Notes: a model not told the origin generated them from the letters alone. Positions 1 through 8,824 are shown, numbered from the stretch's first letter. The stretch is DNA of 64,000 nucleotides from Streptacidiphilus albus JL83 (GCF_000744705.1 NZ_JQML01000001.1:3544017-3608016); one strand, 5' to 3'. Made by a program: numbers and translations.

Positions 1-884
1 TCCTCGGCGCGGCCGAAGAGCCCGGCGAGCAGCAGCCGCTGGGCGACCGAGGTGTCCTGGTACTCGTCCAGCAGCACCACCCGGAACTGCTCGCGCAGCA
101 GCCGGCCCACCGCCGGGTGCTCCTGGGCCAGCCGGGCGCAGGCCGCTATCTGGTCACCGAAGTCCATCAGCCCGGACTCGCCCTTGCGCAGCCGGTACTG
201 CCGGACCAGGTCCGTGAGCTCCAGCCGGGCCGCGGCGGCCCGGGGGACCTTGCGGAGGTCCTCGTTGCTCTGCTTGACCGTCTCGAAGCGGGCGAGCAGC
301 GCGGCGTCGTAGGCCTGCAGCCGCTCGGGCGCGATCAGGTGCTCGGCCAGCTCGCCGTCCAGGTTCAACAGGTCGGCGATCAGCGTGGAGAAGGTGCCGG
401 TCAGCGCCGGGTAGGGGCCGGGGGCCCGGCGCAGGACCCGGGCGGCGAGCTGGTAGCGGGTGGCGTCGGCCAGCAGCCGGACGTCCGGCTCCAGGCCGAT
501 CCGCAGGCCGTGGTCCTTGAGCAGCCGTCCGGCGAAGGCGTGGTAGGTGGAGATCTCCGGCTCGCCGAGGACGTCGTCCTCGGCGCCGAGGACCTGCTCC
601 GGGTCCACCACCCCGGCCTGCACCAGGGCCCTGCGCACGCGTTCGGCGAGCTCGCCGGCGGCCTTGTTGGTGAAGGTCAGCCCGAGCACCTGCTCGGGGC
701 GGACCTGGCCGGTGCCGACCAGCCAGACCACCCGTGCGGCCATCACCGTGGTCTTGCCGGAGCCCGCGCCCGCGACGATCACCGCGGGGGCGAGCGGGGC
801 CGTGACGGCCGCGATCTGCTCCGCGGTGAAGGGGATGCCGAGGAGCTCCTTGAGCTGCTCGGGGCTGGTGATGGCTGGGCTCAC
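1..884 (-). CDS. adnA: AdnA-like UvrD-family ATP-dependent helicase, N-terminal part (runs off the window)
   Basis: Seen: reading down from a GTG at 884, the product has a helicase Q-like segment (GIPFTAEQIAAV), Walker A (GAGSGKTT), motif Ia (LTFTNKAAGEL), a STYHAFAG segment and Walker B with the UvrD signature (LLDEYQDTS) near the window edge. About 294 codons are present; the C-terminal motor and any nuclease domain lie outside. Known: actinobacterial AdnA and AdnB form a heterodimeric helicase-nuclease that resects double-strand breaks, and the two genes are adjacent. Context: it is downstream of the second helicase gene on the same strand, separated by a lipoprotein gene, so co-transcription is plausible. 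Inference: the AdnA assignment rests on this neighbourhood and on the partner being AdnB-like. It could be another UvrD paralogue, since the diagnostic C-terminus is not visible. Confidence 0.82.
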   Translation of the reverse strand, partial: MSPAITSPEQLKELLGIPFTAEQIAAVTAPLAPAVIVAGAGSGKTTVMAARVVWLVGTGQVRPEQVLGLTFTNKAAGELAERVRRALVQAGVVDPEQVLGAEDDVLGEPEISTYHAFAGRLLKDHGLRIGLEPDVRLLADATRYQLAARVLRRAPGPYPALTGTFSTLIADLLNLDGELAEHLIAPERLQAYDAALLARFETVKQSNEDLRKVPRAAAARLELTDLVRQYRLRKGESGLMDFGDQIAACARLAQEHPAVGRLLREQFRVVLLDEYQDTSVAQRLLLAGLFGRAE

Positions 885-949
885 CCCGGCAACGCTAGCG
901 GGCGCCACCGACAGTCGGGGCCGACCGCGTCGGGATCAGCGGCCGCGCC

Positions 950-996
950 CGTCGGAGTCCTGCTCGTCGGAGTCCGTACTCGTCAGAGTCCGTACT
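950..996. repeat. 15-16 bp direct repeat, three copies
   Basis: Three consecutive copies of a unit close to CGTCGGAGTCCGTACT (950-964 degenerate, 965-980, 981-996). They lie between the lipoprotein stop and the start of the adnA-like gene and run slightly into the last lipoprotein codons. The core GTCGGA recurs in the arrays near adnB and the ATL gene. Confidence 0.7.
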
Positions 997-1774
997 GGGA
1001 AGCCGCGACGGTGTCGGCGGCCGGCGGCGGGGTGAGGGTGACCGGCTGCCCGTACTCGTCGAAGGTCATCGTCCCGGTGTCGGAGCCGGTCGTCACCAGT
1101 TTCACGATCTCCGGCACGGACACGTCGGTGACGTAGATCGAGCCCGGGGAAGCCGCGTCGGTCGGGTCGGTCAGCTTGACGACCTGCTGACCGCCGAGGG
1201 TGCTCTCCGGCCCCTTGACCGTGGCGGACACGTTCCCGACCGAGGCCACCATGGTCTGGCTGATGTTGCAGAGCGAGGCCAACGAGGCCATGCCGCTGCC
1301 GCTCACCGTGGTCTGCAGGTACTTGCCGCCGAGCAGTTTGACGACGGTGGCGTTGCCGCCGTTGGCCATCCAGAAGGTGGCGTCCGGCTCGAACCAGACG
1401 TCCTTGCCGATGACCAGCAGCTGCATCGTGCCCTTGCCGGTGCCGAGGGAGATCGAGCCCTGGCAGCCCTTGGCCGGGGCGAGGTGCAGGTCGAAGGAGA
1501 TGTTCGAGCCGTCGTCCGTGCCCGCGCCGACCATGTGGAGCGAGGTGGCCGCCTTCAGGTCGGCTATGGCCCTGGTGGCGATCTGCGGCCCGCTCAGCGC
1601 GGCCATCGGGTCGGCGGGCGCGGCCGGGGCGCTCGGGGCGGCCGAGGCGGAAGAGGCGGCCGAGGCGGAGGAGCCCGAGCCTGCGGCCGAGTGGCTGCTG
1701 CTGCAGGCAGTCGCGCCGACTGCGAGCGCGGTGCAGACGAGGGTCGCCGATATCAGGCGCTGTCGGTGCTTCAT
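983..1774 (-). CDS. Probable lipoprotein of unknown function (LppX/LprG-like size)
   Basis: Seen: 263 residues starting at ATG 1774, with a purine-rich ribosome site (GCGGGAAAA) just upstream. The N-terminus has two basic residues, a hydrophobic stretch and a lipobox ending in ATAC at about residue 24, then a Ser/Ala/Pro-rich linker to about residue 55. The remaining 200 residues are a mixed alpha/beta globular domain with no catalytic motif I recognise. Known: actinobacteria have many exported lipoproteins of this size with a half-barrel fold that bind lipids or sit at the cell surface. Context: it is inserted between two helicase-nuclease genes on the same strand, 29 bp from the start-side gene's stop region and 98 bp before the adnA-like start. 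Inference: membrane-anchored, outward-facing. A link to DNA repair is not implied by the sequence. Confidence 0.85.
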   Translation of the reverse strand: MKHRQRLISATLVCTALAVGATACSSSHSAAGSGSSASAASSASAAPSAPAAPADPMAALSGPQIATRAIADLKAATSLHMVGAGTDDGSNISFDLHLAPAKGCQGSISLGTGKGTMQLLVIGKDVWFEPDATFWMANGGNATVVKLLGGKYLQTTVSGSGMASLASLCNISQTMVASVGNVSATVKGPESTLGGQQVVKLTDPTDAASPGSIYVTDVSVPEIVKLVTTGSDTGTMTFDEYGQPVTLTPPPAADTVAASQYGL

Positions 1775-1913
1775 GGTTCGTTTTCCCGCCGTGGATGCTG
1801 TTCCTGGGTGCGCCCCGACGGGCCGTCGAAGCCGATGCCGGGGGCGCAGCCGCCACATCCTGGCATACGGTCGACCGATCCGTTCCACCCGCCCCTCGGT
1901 CGAGCCGTTCGCC

Positions 1914-4900
1914 TCAGTCGACGACCTGGCGGCCCTCGGGGTGGCCGGTGCAGCTGCGGCGGAAGGCGCAGTGGTCGCAGCCGGGGCCGACGCTGGGGAC
2001 GAAGCGCTCGTTGACCACCCGGTCGGCGGCCTCGGCGAGCAGGCCCTCGATCCAGCCGGGGTCGTCGCCGAGTGCGGGCTGCGGCTGGACCTTCGGCTCG
2101 TCCTCCCGGCCCCTGCCGGCCGGCTGCCGCAGCTGCACCAACTCGGCGCCGCCGGGCTGCGGGTGCTCGCCGGCGAAGGCCTCCAGGCCGTCCACCGCGC
2201 CCTCGCGCACGGCCAGCTGGTACACCCCGAGCTGGGGGTGGGTCGGCAGGTCGGTCCCGGGGACGACGCGCTTGCCGGTCTTGAAGTCGACGACGAAGGC
2301 CGCGCCGGTCGCCTCGTCCCGCTCGACCCGGTCCATGCTGCCGCGGATCCGGACGGCGTGGTCGCCGACCTTCAGCTCCACCTCGAACGGGTGCTCGGTG
2401 GCCACCGGCACCCGGCCGCGCTCATGGGCGTGCCAGCGGAGGAAGCGCTCCAGGGCGGCCCTGGCCTCGCCCTTCTCCTGCTCGGACTTCCACGGAGCGT
2501 CGAAGGCCAGGGCGTCCCAGACCGTGTCGAGACGCTCCATCAGCACCCCCAGGTCCGGCGGGGTCCGGCCGGAGCCGACCTCGTCCGCCAGCACATGGAC
2601 CACGTTGCCGAAGCCCTGCGCCCCGCTGGACGGGCCCTCGGCCCGCACCTCGCGGCCCAGGAACCACTGCAGCGCGCAGCTGTCGACCTGCTCCAGCGCG
2701 CTGCCGGACAGCTGCAGCGGCCACTCCGGGTCGCGCACCGGGACGGTGTTCTCGGTCGCGTCGGCCATGCCCCACCAGCGCTGCGGATGGGCGGAGGGGA
2801 CCAGCGCGGTGCCGTCCTCGTCGCTCAGCGCCGCCAGCCGGGTCAGCCGGTCCGCCGCCGCCGCGCGCAGCTCCGGCGAGGCGGCCGGGTCGACCACGGT
2901 CGCCCGCAACTCCGCGACCAGGGCGGCGACCGCCAGCGGACGCCGCGGGCGGTGGGTGACGTCCTCGACCCGGACCTCCGGGACCCGGCTGCCGTCCGGG
3001 AGCTCCTGGTAGAGCTCGCGCAGGAAGCGGGAGGGCTCGTCGCCGTCGTCCGCCGGCGCCTTCACCGCGGTGACGATCAGCCGCTCCCTGGCCCGGGTGG
3101 CGGCGACGTAGAAGAGCCGCCGCTCCTCGGCCAGCAGGGCGGCCGGGCTCAGCGGCTCGGCCAGGCCGTCCCGGCCGATCCGGTCCGCCTCCAGCAGCGA
3201 GCCCCGGCGCCGCAGGTCGGGCCAGAGCCCCTCCTGCACCCCGGCGACCACCACCACCCGCCACTCCAGGCCCTTGGACCGGTGCGCGGTCAGCAGCCGG
3301 ACCGCGTCCGGGCGCACCGTCCGGCCGGAGAGGGTGTCCGCGGCGATGTCCTGCCGCTCCAGCTCGGCGAGGAAGTTCAGCGCGTCCCGGCGCCCCCGGA
3401 CCCGCTCGGCGGCGCGGGCGGCGGTCTCGAACAGGGCGCAGACGGCGTCCAGGTCGCGGTCGGCGTTGCGGCCGGCCGTGCCGGGGCGGAGCGCGGTCGA
3501 CTCCAGCCGCTGCCGCCAGCGCTCGGAGCCGTCCCAGAGCGCCCACAGCGCGTCCTCGGCGGAGGCCTCGCCGGCCAGCAGCTCGCGGACCTTGCGCAGC
3601 AGCTGGCCGAGCCGGTGGGCCCGGCGCACGGCCGGGCCGTCCAGGGTGACCAGCCGCTCCGGCTCGGCCAGCGCCTCGCGGATCAGCTGCTCGGCCGGGC
3701 GGACGGCGCGCTGCCGCTCCGGGGGGAGCGCGCGGAGCGCCGTGCGCTCCTCCTCGCGCAGGGCACGGCCGAGACGGCGCAGGTCGGCGCTGTCCAGGCC
3801 GCAGAGCGGGCCGGTGAGCAGGGTGTGCGCGATCTCGGCGGTGAGCGGGTCGCTGCCGTAGGGGTCGGCGGGGTCGGCGGGCTCGTCCTCCGTCTCCGCC
3901 CGGCGGCGGTCGTACGCGGCGCCGTGGGCGCACACCCGGAGCGCGGTGAGCAGTGGGGCGACGGCGGGCTCGGCGTGGAGGGGCAGGTCGTCGCCGTCGA
4001 TCTCCAGCGGCACCCCGGCCGAGCTCAGCGCCCGGCGGAAGCCGGGGATGGACCGGCCGCCGGCCCGGACCAGCACCGCCATCTCGCCCCAGGGCACGCC
4101 CTCCTCCAGGTGGGCCCGGCGGAGCAGGTCGGCGATGTTGTCGATCTCGGAGCCAGGCGTCGGGTAGGTGTAGACCTCGACCCGGCCGCCGCCGCGCTGC
4201 GGGACCAGCTGCCGGTGCTGGGCCAGGGCCTCGGCCGGGAGCCGGCCCATCGGCATCCGCCGGGCCACCATCCGGCCGGCGGCCAGCAGGTTCGCCCCGG
4301 CCCGGCGGGAGACCCGGAGCACCCGCACCGGCGCGGGGCCGCCGTCCGCCTGCGGGAAGTCCCGGGGGAAGTCGAGGATGCCGTTGATGTCGGCCCCCCG
4401 GAACGCGTAGATGGACTGGTCGGGGTCGCCGACCGCGACCAGCTCGCGGCCGCCGCCGGCCAGCGCCTGCAACAGCCTGACCTGCGCGGGGTCGGTGTCC
4501 TGGTACTCGTCGACGAAGACCACCCGGTACTGCCGGCGCAGCTCCGCGGCGACCTCGGGGCGCTCGGCCAGCAGCACCGCGCGGTGGACCAGCTCCGAGT
4601 AGTCGAGCGAGCCCTGGGCGTCCAGCACGTCCAGGTACTCGGCCAGGAAGTCGGCCGCCGCCCGCCAGTCCGGGCGGCCGACCCGGTCGGCGAAGCGGCG
4701 CAGCGCGTGCTCGTCCAGGCCCAGCTCGCGGGCGCGGGCCAGCACCGCCCGGACCTCGTCCGCGAACCCCCGGGTGGTCAGGCAGGCCCGGAGCTCGTCC
4801 GGCCAGCGGATGCCGAGACCGGCCCTGGCGTCCTCGGCGCCGCCGGTCAGCAGGTCGCGCACCATCACGTCCTGCTCCGGTCCGGAGAGCAGCCGGACCG

Positions 4901-5288
4901 GGTCGGCGAAGAGCTCCGGATCCTGGTGCGCCCGCACCAGGGCGTAGCAGAACGAGTGGAAGGTGGTGGCCTGCGGCGTGCCCCGGCCGCCGACCGCGCC
5001 GGCCCGCGCGGTCATCCGGTCCCGCAGCTCCACGGCGGCCTTCCGGCCGAAGGTCAGCACCAGGATCTCCTCGGCCGGCACGCCCTCGGCGATCCGTCGG
5101 GTCACCGCCTCGACCAGGGTGGTGGTCTTGCCCGTCCCCGGACCGGCCAGCACCAGCAGCGGGCCGCCCCGGTGGTCCACCACCGCCTGCTGGTAGGGGT
5201 CGAGCAGCGGCGGCGCAGGGGTGACCAGGGGGTCGCGCACCAGTCGGTACGCGCCCCCGCGTCCGGGTACGACGGGTGGCGAGGTCAT
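1914..5288 (-). CDS. adnB: AdnB-like helicase-nuclease with Fe-S nuclease domain
   Basis: Seen: 1124 residues from ATG 5288. Walker A is GPGTGKTT near residue 49; LTFGRKAAVELRDR follows; Walker B/UvrD signature is FVDEYQDTDPAQ; later helicase motifs include DQSIYAFRGAD and LLTAHRSKGLEW. The last 250 residues form a RecB/AddB-type nuclease: GSMDRVERDE and VVDFKTGK supply the acidic residues and lysine, and a first cysteine (VDSCALQWFLG) plus a C-terminal cluster (CDHCAFRRSC) give four cysteines suited to a 4Fe-4S staple. Known: AdnB is the lead motor of the AdnAB end-resection complex. Start: an in-frame extension to 5351 would merely translate a 12-bp repeat, and 5288 gives the expected N-terminus. 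No strong ribosome site is visible. Confidence 0.9.
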   Translation of the reverse strand: MTSPPVVPGRGGAYRLVRDPLVTPAPPLLDPYQQAVVDHRGGPLLVLAGPGTGKTTTLVEAVTRRIAEGVPAEEILVLTFGRKAAVELRDRMTARAGAVGGRGTPQATTFHSFCYALVRAHQDPELFADPVRLLSGPEQDVMVRDLLTGGAEDARAGLGIRWPDELRACLTTRGFADEVRAVLARARELGLDEHALRRFADRVGRPDWRAAADFLAEYLDVLDAQGSLDYSELVHRAVLLAERPEVAAELRRQYRVVFVDEYQDTDPAQVRLLQALAGGGRELVAVGDPDQSIYAFRGADINGILDFPRDFPQADGGPAPVRVLRVSRRAGANLLAAGRMVARRMPMGRLPAEALAQHRQLVPQRGGGRVEVYTYPTPGSEIDNIADLLRRAHLEEGVPWGEMAVLVRAGGRSIPGFRRALSSAGVPLEIDGDDLPLHAEPAVAPLLTALRVCAHGAAYDRRRAETEDEPADPADPYGSDPLTAEIAHTLLTGPLCGLDSADLRRLGRALREEERTALRALPPERQRAVRPAEQLIREALAEPERLVTLDGPAVRRAHRLGQLLRKVRELLAGEASAEDALWALWDGSERWRQRLESTALRPGTAGRNADRDLDAVCALFETAARAAERVRGRRDALNFLAELERQDIAADTLSGRTVRPDAVRLLTAHRSKGLEWRVVVVAGVQEGLWPDLRRRGSLLEADRIGRDGLAEPLSPAALLAEERRLFYVAATRARERLIVTAVKAPADDGDEPSRFLRELYQELPDGSRVPEVRVEDVTHRPRRPLAVAALVAELRATVVDPAASPELRAAAADRLTRLAALSDEDGTALVPSAHPQRWWGMADATENTVPVRDPEWPLQLSGSALEQVDSCALQWFLGREVRAEGPSSGAQGFGNVVHVLADEVGSGRTPPDLGVLMERLDTVWDALAFDAPWKSEQEKGEARAALERFLRWHAHERGRVPVATEHPFEVELKVGDHAVRIRGSMDRVERDEATGAAFVVDFKTGKRVVPGTDLPTHPQLGVYQLAVREGAVDGLEAFAGEHPQPGGAELVQLRQPAGRGREDEPKVQPQPALGDDPGWIEGLLAEAADRVVNERFVPSVGPGCDHCAFRRSCTGHPEGRQVVD

Positions 5289-5320
5289 GAGCACGGTCCA
5301 GGGGCAACTACGGGGCAGAT

Positions 5321-5355
5321 CGGACACGGGGTCGGACACGGGGTCGGACACGGGA
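5321..5355. repeat. 12-bp tandem repeat upstream of adnB
   Basis: CGGACACGGGGT occurs three times in a row (5321-5332, 5333-5344, 5345-5355 with the last base changed) about 35 bp upstream of the adnB start, inside the adnB leader. Confidence 0.8.
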
Positions 5356-5478
5356 GGCGCGGCACAGCCGACGCAACGGGTGTACCGGCTCCCGGAAGGC
5401 GTCCTTCACCGCGAGCCTACGATCCTCCCCCGTCAGTCACACCGTTGTCACGGGATCGTTGTCACCGGATGGCAAGCA

Positions 5479-5907
5479 TCACACCGGTGTCCCCGGCCAC
5501 CGTCCGTCCCAGCGCGCGCGGGCCAGGTCCACCCGCGGCAGGTCCTCCGCGGCGGTCGAGCCGGGGGCCGGTCCCCGGCCCCTGACCTGCCGCAACGGGG
5601 TCCCCTCGGCCCGGTACGCGGCCAGCGCGCGCAGTTCGTGGCCGGGCAGCAGCGCGCCGTCCGCGCGCACCACCCGCCACCAGGGCACCGCTCCGCCGTA
5701 CAGCGCCATCACCCGGCCGACCTGGCGCGGCCCGCCCTGCTCCAGGTACTCGGCGACATCGCCGTAGGTCATCACCCGTCCGGCCGGGATCCGCTCGGTG
5801 AGCTCCAGCACCAGCTCGGCGAAGGGCGGCAGCCCGGCGGTCGCGCCGGACCGGGAGTCGGACACCGAGTCGGACGGGGAGTCGGCGGGGGTCTCGTCGG
5901 TACTCAC
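5479..5907 (-). CDS. Alkyltransferase-like (ATL) DNA-binding protein, MGMT family
   Basis: Seen: 142 residues from GTG 5907. Residues 28-110 are the DNA-binding domain of O6-alkylguanine alkyltransferases (PAGRVMTYGDVA, VGRVMALYGG). The catalytic PCHRV box is replaced by PWWRV (residues 75-79), so the alkyl-accepting cysteine is a tryptophan, and there is no N-terminal methyltransferase subdomain. Known: such ATL proteins bind and flip alkylated guanine without repairing it and hand the lesion to nucleotide excision repair. Context: divergent from the flippase-like gene and upstream of adnB; a similar gene sits beside adnAB in mycobacteria. Residues 9-20 are Ser/Asp repeats encoded by a 12-bp tandem repeat, so the first 25 residues are probably disordered. 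Confidence 0.88.
   Translation of the reverse strand: MSTDETPADSPSDSVSDSRSGATAGLPPFAELVLELTERIPAGRVMTYGDVAEYLEQGGPRQVGRVMALYGGAVPWWRVVRADGALLPGHELRALAAYRAEGTPLRQVRGRGPAPGSTAAEDLPRVDLARARWDGRWPGTPV
5855..5890. repeat. 12-bp tandem repeat inside the ATL gene
   Basis: Three copies of a unit near GAGTCGGACACC (5855-5866, 5867-5878, 5879-5890), encoding alternating Ser-Asp residues at the N-terminus of the ATL protein. The word GTCGGAC is shared with the array upstream of adnB. Confidence 0.65.
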
Positions 5908-6095
5908 CCGAGGCATTCTGTCCCATCGCACTGACACGACCGGGTGGCGCTCTGCCGGAACCTCCTCGCCCGCCAGGGCAGGGGAATGTAGCATCCGCCG
6001 AGGGCTCGTAGGGTGCCGACCTGGTTCCAACGCACATCCCTTACCCATGCCACCCTTGAGGGGCGGTACCAGGCGACCAGAAGGCAAAGACCACG

Positions 6096-8759
6096 ATGAC
6101 CGGATCGAACGCGAGCGCCGACCAGGCTGCGGACGTGTCCGGAGAGGTCCCCCCGGCCGCCTCGGCAGGTCTCGGGGCCGTGCCGCCGGCCTCCGCCACC
6201 CCGCCGCCCGCCCCGTCGACGGCCGCCGCCGAGACCGCCGTCACCCCCGTCGACCTGGTGAAGCACCCGGGGACCAGCCCGCCGCCGGAGGCCCGCTCGC
6301 ACGTCGCCGTCGACGAGCCGCTGCTCGCGGCCCGGGTGCACCGGCCGGCCGACCTGATCCGGTTCCTGCTCGGCGTCGTCGGCATCGCCGCCGTGCTGGT
6401 GCTCGCCAACATCGCCCAGAACTCCACCGCCGGGCTGCAGTCCGACATCTCGGCCGGGGCCACTCGGGTCCCCAGCTTCCTGATCACCATCACCGGCTTC
6501 GTCTCCACGGCGGCCGTCCTCATCGTCCCGCTCGCCTTCGCCGTGGAACGGCTGATCAAACGGGACGGGCTCCGGGTCGCCGACGGCGTGCTGGCGGCGG
6601 TACTGGCCCACGGCATCTCGCTGGCCGTGGACCTGTGGGTGGTCAAGGACGCCAATGCGGCCATCGCCTACGCGCTGACCACCCGGACCGGCAACACCCT
6701 GAGCGACCCGGTCCACAGCTACCTCACCCCGGTCATCGCCTACATGACGGCGGTGGGGATGGCCAGCCGGCCGCGCTGGCGGGTCGCGCTCTGGGCCGTG
6801 GTGCTGCTGGACTCCGTCTCGGAACTGATCGGCGGCGACACCACGCCGCTGTCCATTGCAGTAACCATCCTGCTCGGCCTCACCGTCGCCTACGGCACCC
6901 TCTACGCGGTCGGCACCCCGAACGTCCGGCCCACCGGCGAGCACCTGCTGATGGGGCTGCGGAAGGTCGGCTTCTCCCCGGTCAGCGCGCACCGCTCGAC
7001 CGACGGGCCCGAGGGCACCCGGCGCTACCTGGTGATCCAGCAGGGCGCCTCGCCGCTGGACGTCCACGTCATCGACCGGGAGCAGCAGGCCTCCGGCTTC
7101 TTCTACCGGATGTGGCGGCGACTGCAGCTGCGCACCGTCGCCGTCCGCTCCAGCCCCCAGTCACTGCGGCAGGCCCTCGAACAGGAGGCCCTGATCGCCT
7201 ATGCCGTCAACGCGGCGGGCGCACATTCACCCCGGCTGCTGGCCACCTCGGAACTCGGCCCGGACGCGGTCATCCTGGTCTACGAACGGATCGAGGGCCG
7301 CTCGCTCGACAGCGTCGAATCGGCGGAGATCACCGACGCGGTCCTGGCCGACGCCTGGGGGTCGGTGCGGGCGCTGCACGACCGCCGGATCGCCCACCGC
7401 CGGCTGACCGGCGAGTCCGTGCTGATCACTCCCGACAACCGGACCTGCCTGATCAACCTCGCCGGGGGCGACATCGCCTCCGGCGATCTGACGCTGCGGA
7501 TGGACGTCGCCCAGCTGCTCACCACCTTCGCCCTCCGGGTCGGTCCGGAGCGGGCGGTGGCCTCCGCCAACGCCGTCCTCGGCGCCGACCGCACCGCCAG
7601 CGCGCTGCCGCTGCTCCAGCCCGTCGGCCTGAACCGCTCCACCCGGCAGGCCCTGAAGCAGTACAACCGGGCCCGCAAGGCCGAGGCCGACGCCGTCCAC
7701 GCCGAGCAGCTGAAGGCCGGGGTCAAGGTCGAGGACGCGCTGCTGGAGCCGCCGGTGGCCGAGGACCTGCTCTCGCAGATCCGCGAGCAGATCCTGGAGA
7801 TCGTCCCGCAGGCCCCGGTGGCCCCGGCCAACCTCCAGCGGCTCAAGCCGAAGACCCTGATCACCATGATCGCCGGGGCCTTCGCCGGCTATCTGCTGCT
7901 GACCCAGGTGATGGCCAACAACCCGATCACCGCGCTCTCCCACGCCGACCTGGTCTGGGTCCTGGTCGCCGTGGTCGCCTCGGTGCTCAGCTACGTCGGC
8001 GCGGCGATGAGCCTGTCCGGCTTCGTCCCCGAGAAGCTGCCCTTCGGGCGGACCTTCCTGGCCCAGGTGGCCGGCTCCTTCGTGAAGCTGGTCGCCCCGG
8101 CTGCGGTCGGCGGGGTGGCCCTCAACGCCCGGTTCCTCCAGCGGATGGGCGTCCGCCCGGGGCAGGCGGTCGCCAGCGTCGGCGCCTCGCAGCTGGTCGG
8201 CCTGGGCATGCACATCCTGCTGCTGCTCGGCTTCGGCTTCATCGCCGGGACCGGCAGCAGCTCCGACATCCCCTCCTCGCGGACGGTCATCGCCGGGCTG
8301 CTGGTGGCCGCCGTGCTGGTACTGGTGGCGGCGGCGATCCCGCCGCTGCGCCGCTGGCTGACCTCGCAGGTGCGTTCGCTCTTCCTGGGCGTCATCCCCC
8401 GGATGCTGGACCTGCTGCGCTCCCCCTCCAAGCTGGCGACCGGCTTCGGCGGGATCGTCCTGGTCTCGCTGGCCTTCGTGGCCTGCCTGGACGCCAGCAT
8501 CCGCGCCCTGGGCGGCTCGCTCCCGTTCGCCACCGTCGCGGTGGTCTACCTGGCCGGGAACGCGGCCGGATCGGCCATCCCGGTGCCGGGTGGCATCGGC
8601 CCGATCGAGCTGGCGCTGACCGGTCTGCTCACCGGCGCCGGCCTCCCGCTGGCCGTGGCCACCCCGGCGGTGGTCCTGTTCCGGGTGCTGACCTTCTGGT
8701 TCCCGGTGCTGCCCGGCTGGATCTCGTTCACCTACCTCCAGCGCAAGAACGCGCTCTGA
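6096..8759 (+). CDS. Large integral membrane protein: LPG-synthase/flippase-like transmembrane domain with a kinase-like middle
   Basis: Seen: 887 residues from ATG 6096. Residues 1-75 are Ala/Pro-rich. Several membrane helices lie between about 85 and 285 (LIRFLLGVVGIAAVLVL, then four or five more). Residues about 300-520 are soluble and look like a protein or aminoglycoside kinase fold: an ALEQEALIAYAV helix, LVYERIEGRSL hinge, and ALHDRRIAHRRLTGESVLI where the catalytic HRD would be, but with HRR instead. The last 290 residues have at least seven helices of the YbhN/AglD lysylphosphatidylglycerol-synthase transmembrane family, including the signature IPVPGGIGPIELAL. Known: such domains move or modify lipids. 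Inference: envelope lipid or polysaccharide function with a regulatory pseudokinase. Aminoacyl-transfer activity is not supported because the soluble MprF domain is absent. Confidence 0.85.
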   Translation: MTGSNASADQAADVSGEVPPAASAGLGAVPPASATPPPAPSTAAAETAVTPVDLVKHPGTSPPPEARSHVAVDEPLLAARVHRPADLIRFLLGVVGIAAVLVLANIAQNSTAGLQSDISAGATRVPSFLITITGFVSTAAVLIVPLAFAVERLIKRDGLRVADGVLAAVLAHGISLAVDLWVVKDANAAIAYALTTRTGNTLSDPVHSYLTPVIAYMTAVGMASRPRWRVALWAVVLLDSVSELIGGDTTPLSIAVTILLGLTVAYGTLYAVGTPNVRPTGEHLLMGLRKVGFSPVSAHRSTDGPEGTRRYLVIQQGASPLDVHVIDREQQASGFFYRMWRRLQLRTVAVRSSPQSLRQALEQEALIAYAVNAAGAHSPRLLATSELGPDAVILVYERIEGRSLDSVESAEITDAVLADAWGSVRALHDRRIAHRRLTGESVLITPDNRTCLINLAGGDIASGDLTLRMDVAQLLTTFALRVGPERAVASANAVLGADRTASALPLLQPVGLNRSTRQALKQYNRARKAEADAVHAEQLKAGVKVEDALLEPPVAEDLLSQIREQILEIVPQAPVAPANLQRLKPKTLITMIAGAFAGYLLLTQVMANNPITALSHADLVWVLVAVVASVLSYVGAAMSLSGFVPEKLPFGRTFLAQVAGSFVKLVAPAAVGGVALNARFLQRMGVRPGQAVASVGASQLVGLGMHILLLLGFGFIAGTGSSSDIPSSRTVIAGLLVAAVLVLVAAAIPPLRRWLTSQVRSLFLGVIPRMLDLLRSPSKLATGFGGIVLVSLAFVACLDASIRALGGSLPFATVAVVYLAGNAAGSAIPVPGGIGPIELALTGLLTGAGLPLAVATPAVVLFRVLTFWFPVLPGWISFTYLQRKNAL

Positions 8760-8764
8760 CGAGG

Positions 8765-8795
8765 ACGGCCCCCACCCGGAGCGGGTGGGGGCCGT
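8765..8795 (+). terminator. Intrinsic terminator between convergent genes
   Basis: Perfect 13-bp stem (ACGGCCCCCACCC at 8765-8777 with its complement at 8783-8795) and a 5-base loop. It lies directly after the flippase-like gene and before the moeZ stop, so it can serve both directions. There is no U-tract, as is usual at this GC content. Confidence 0.85.
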
Positions 8796-8824
8796 CGTCG
8801 AGGTCGTCGCCGGTGGCGTGAGGC

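Noticed and set aside
5289-5351. Longer AdnB N-terminus starting at 5351
   Set aside because: It would translate the 12-bp tandem repeat as Ser-Asp-Pro-Val units, with no family support.
1200-5585. Very long open frame on the plus strand opposite adnB
   Set aside because: It is antisense to a gene with full helicase and nuclease motifs, and its translation is Arg/Gly/Pro/Ala-rich without domains. This is the usual shadow of GC-rich coding sequence.
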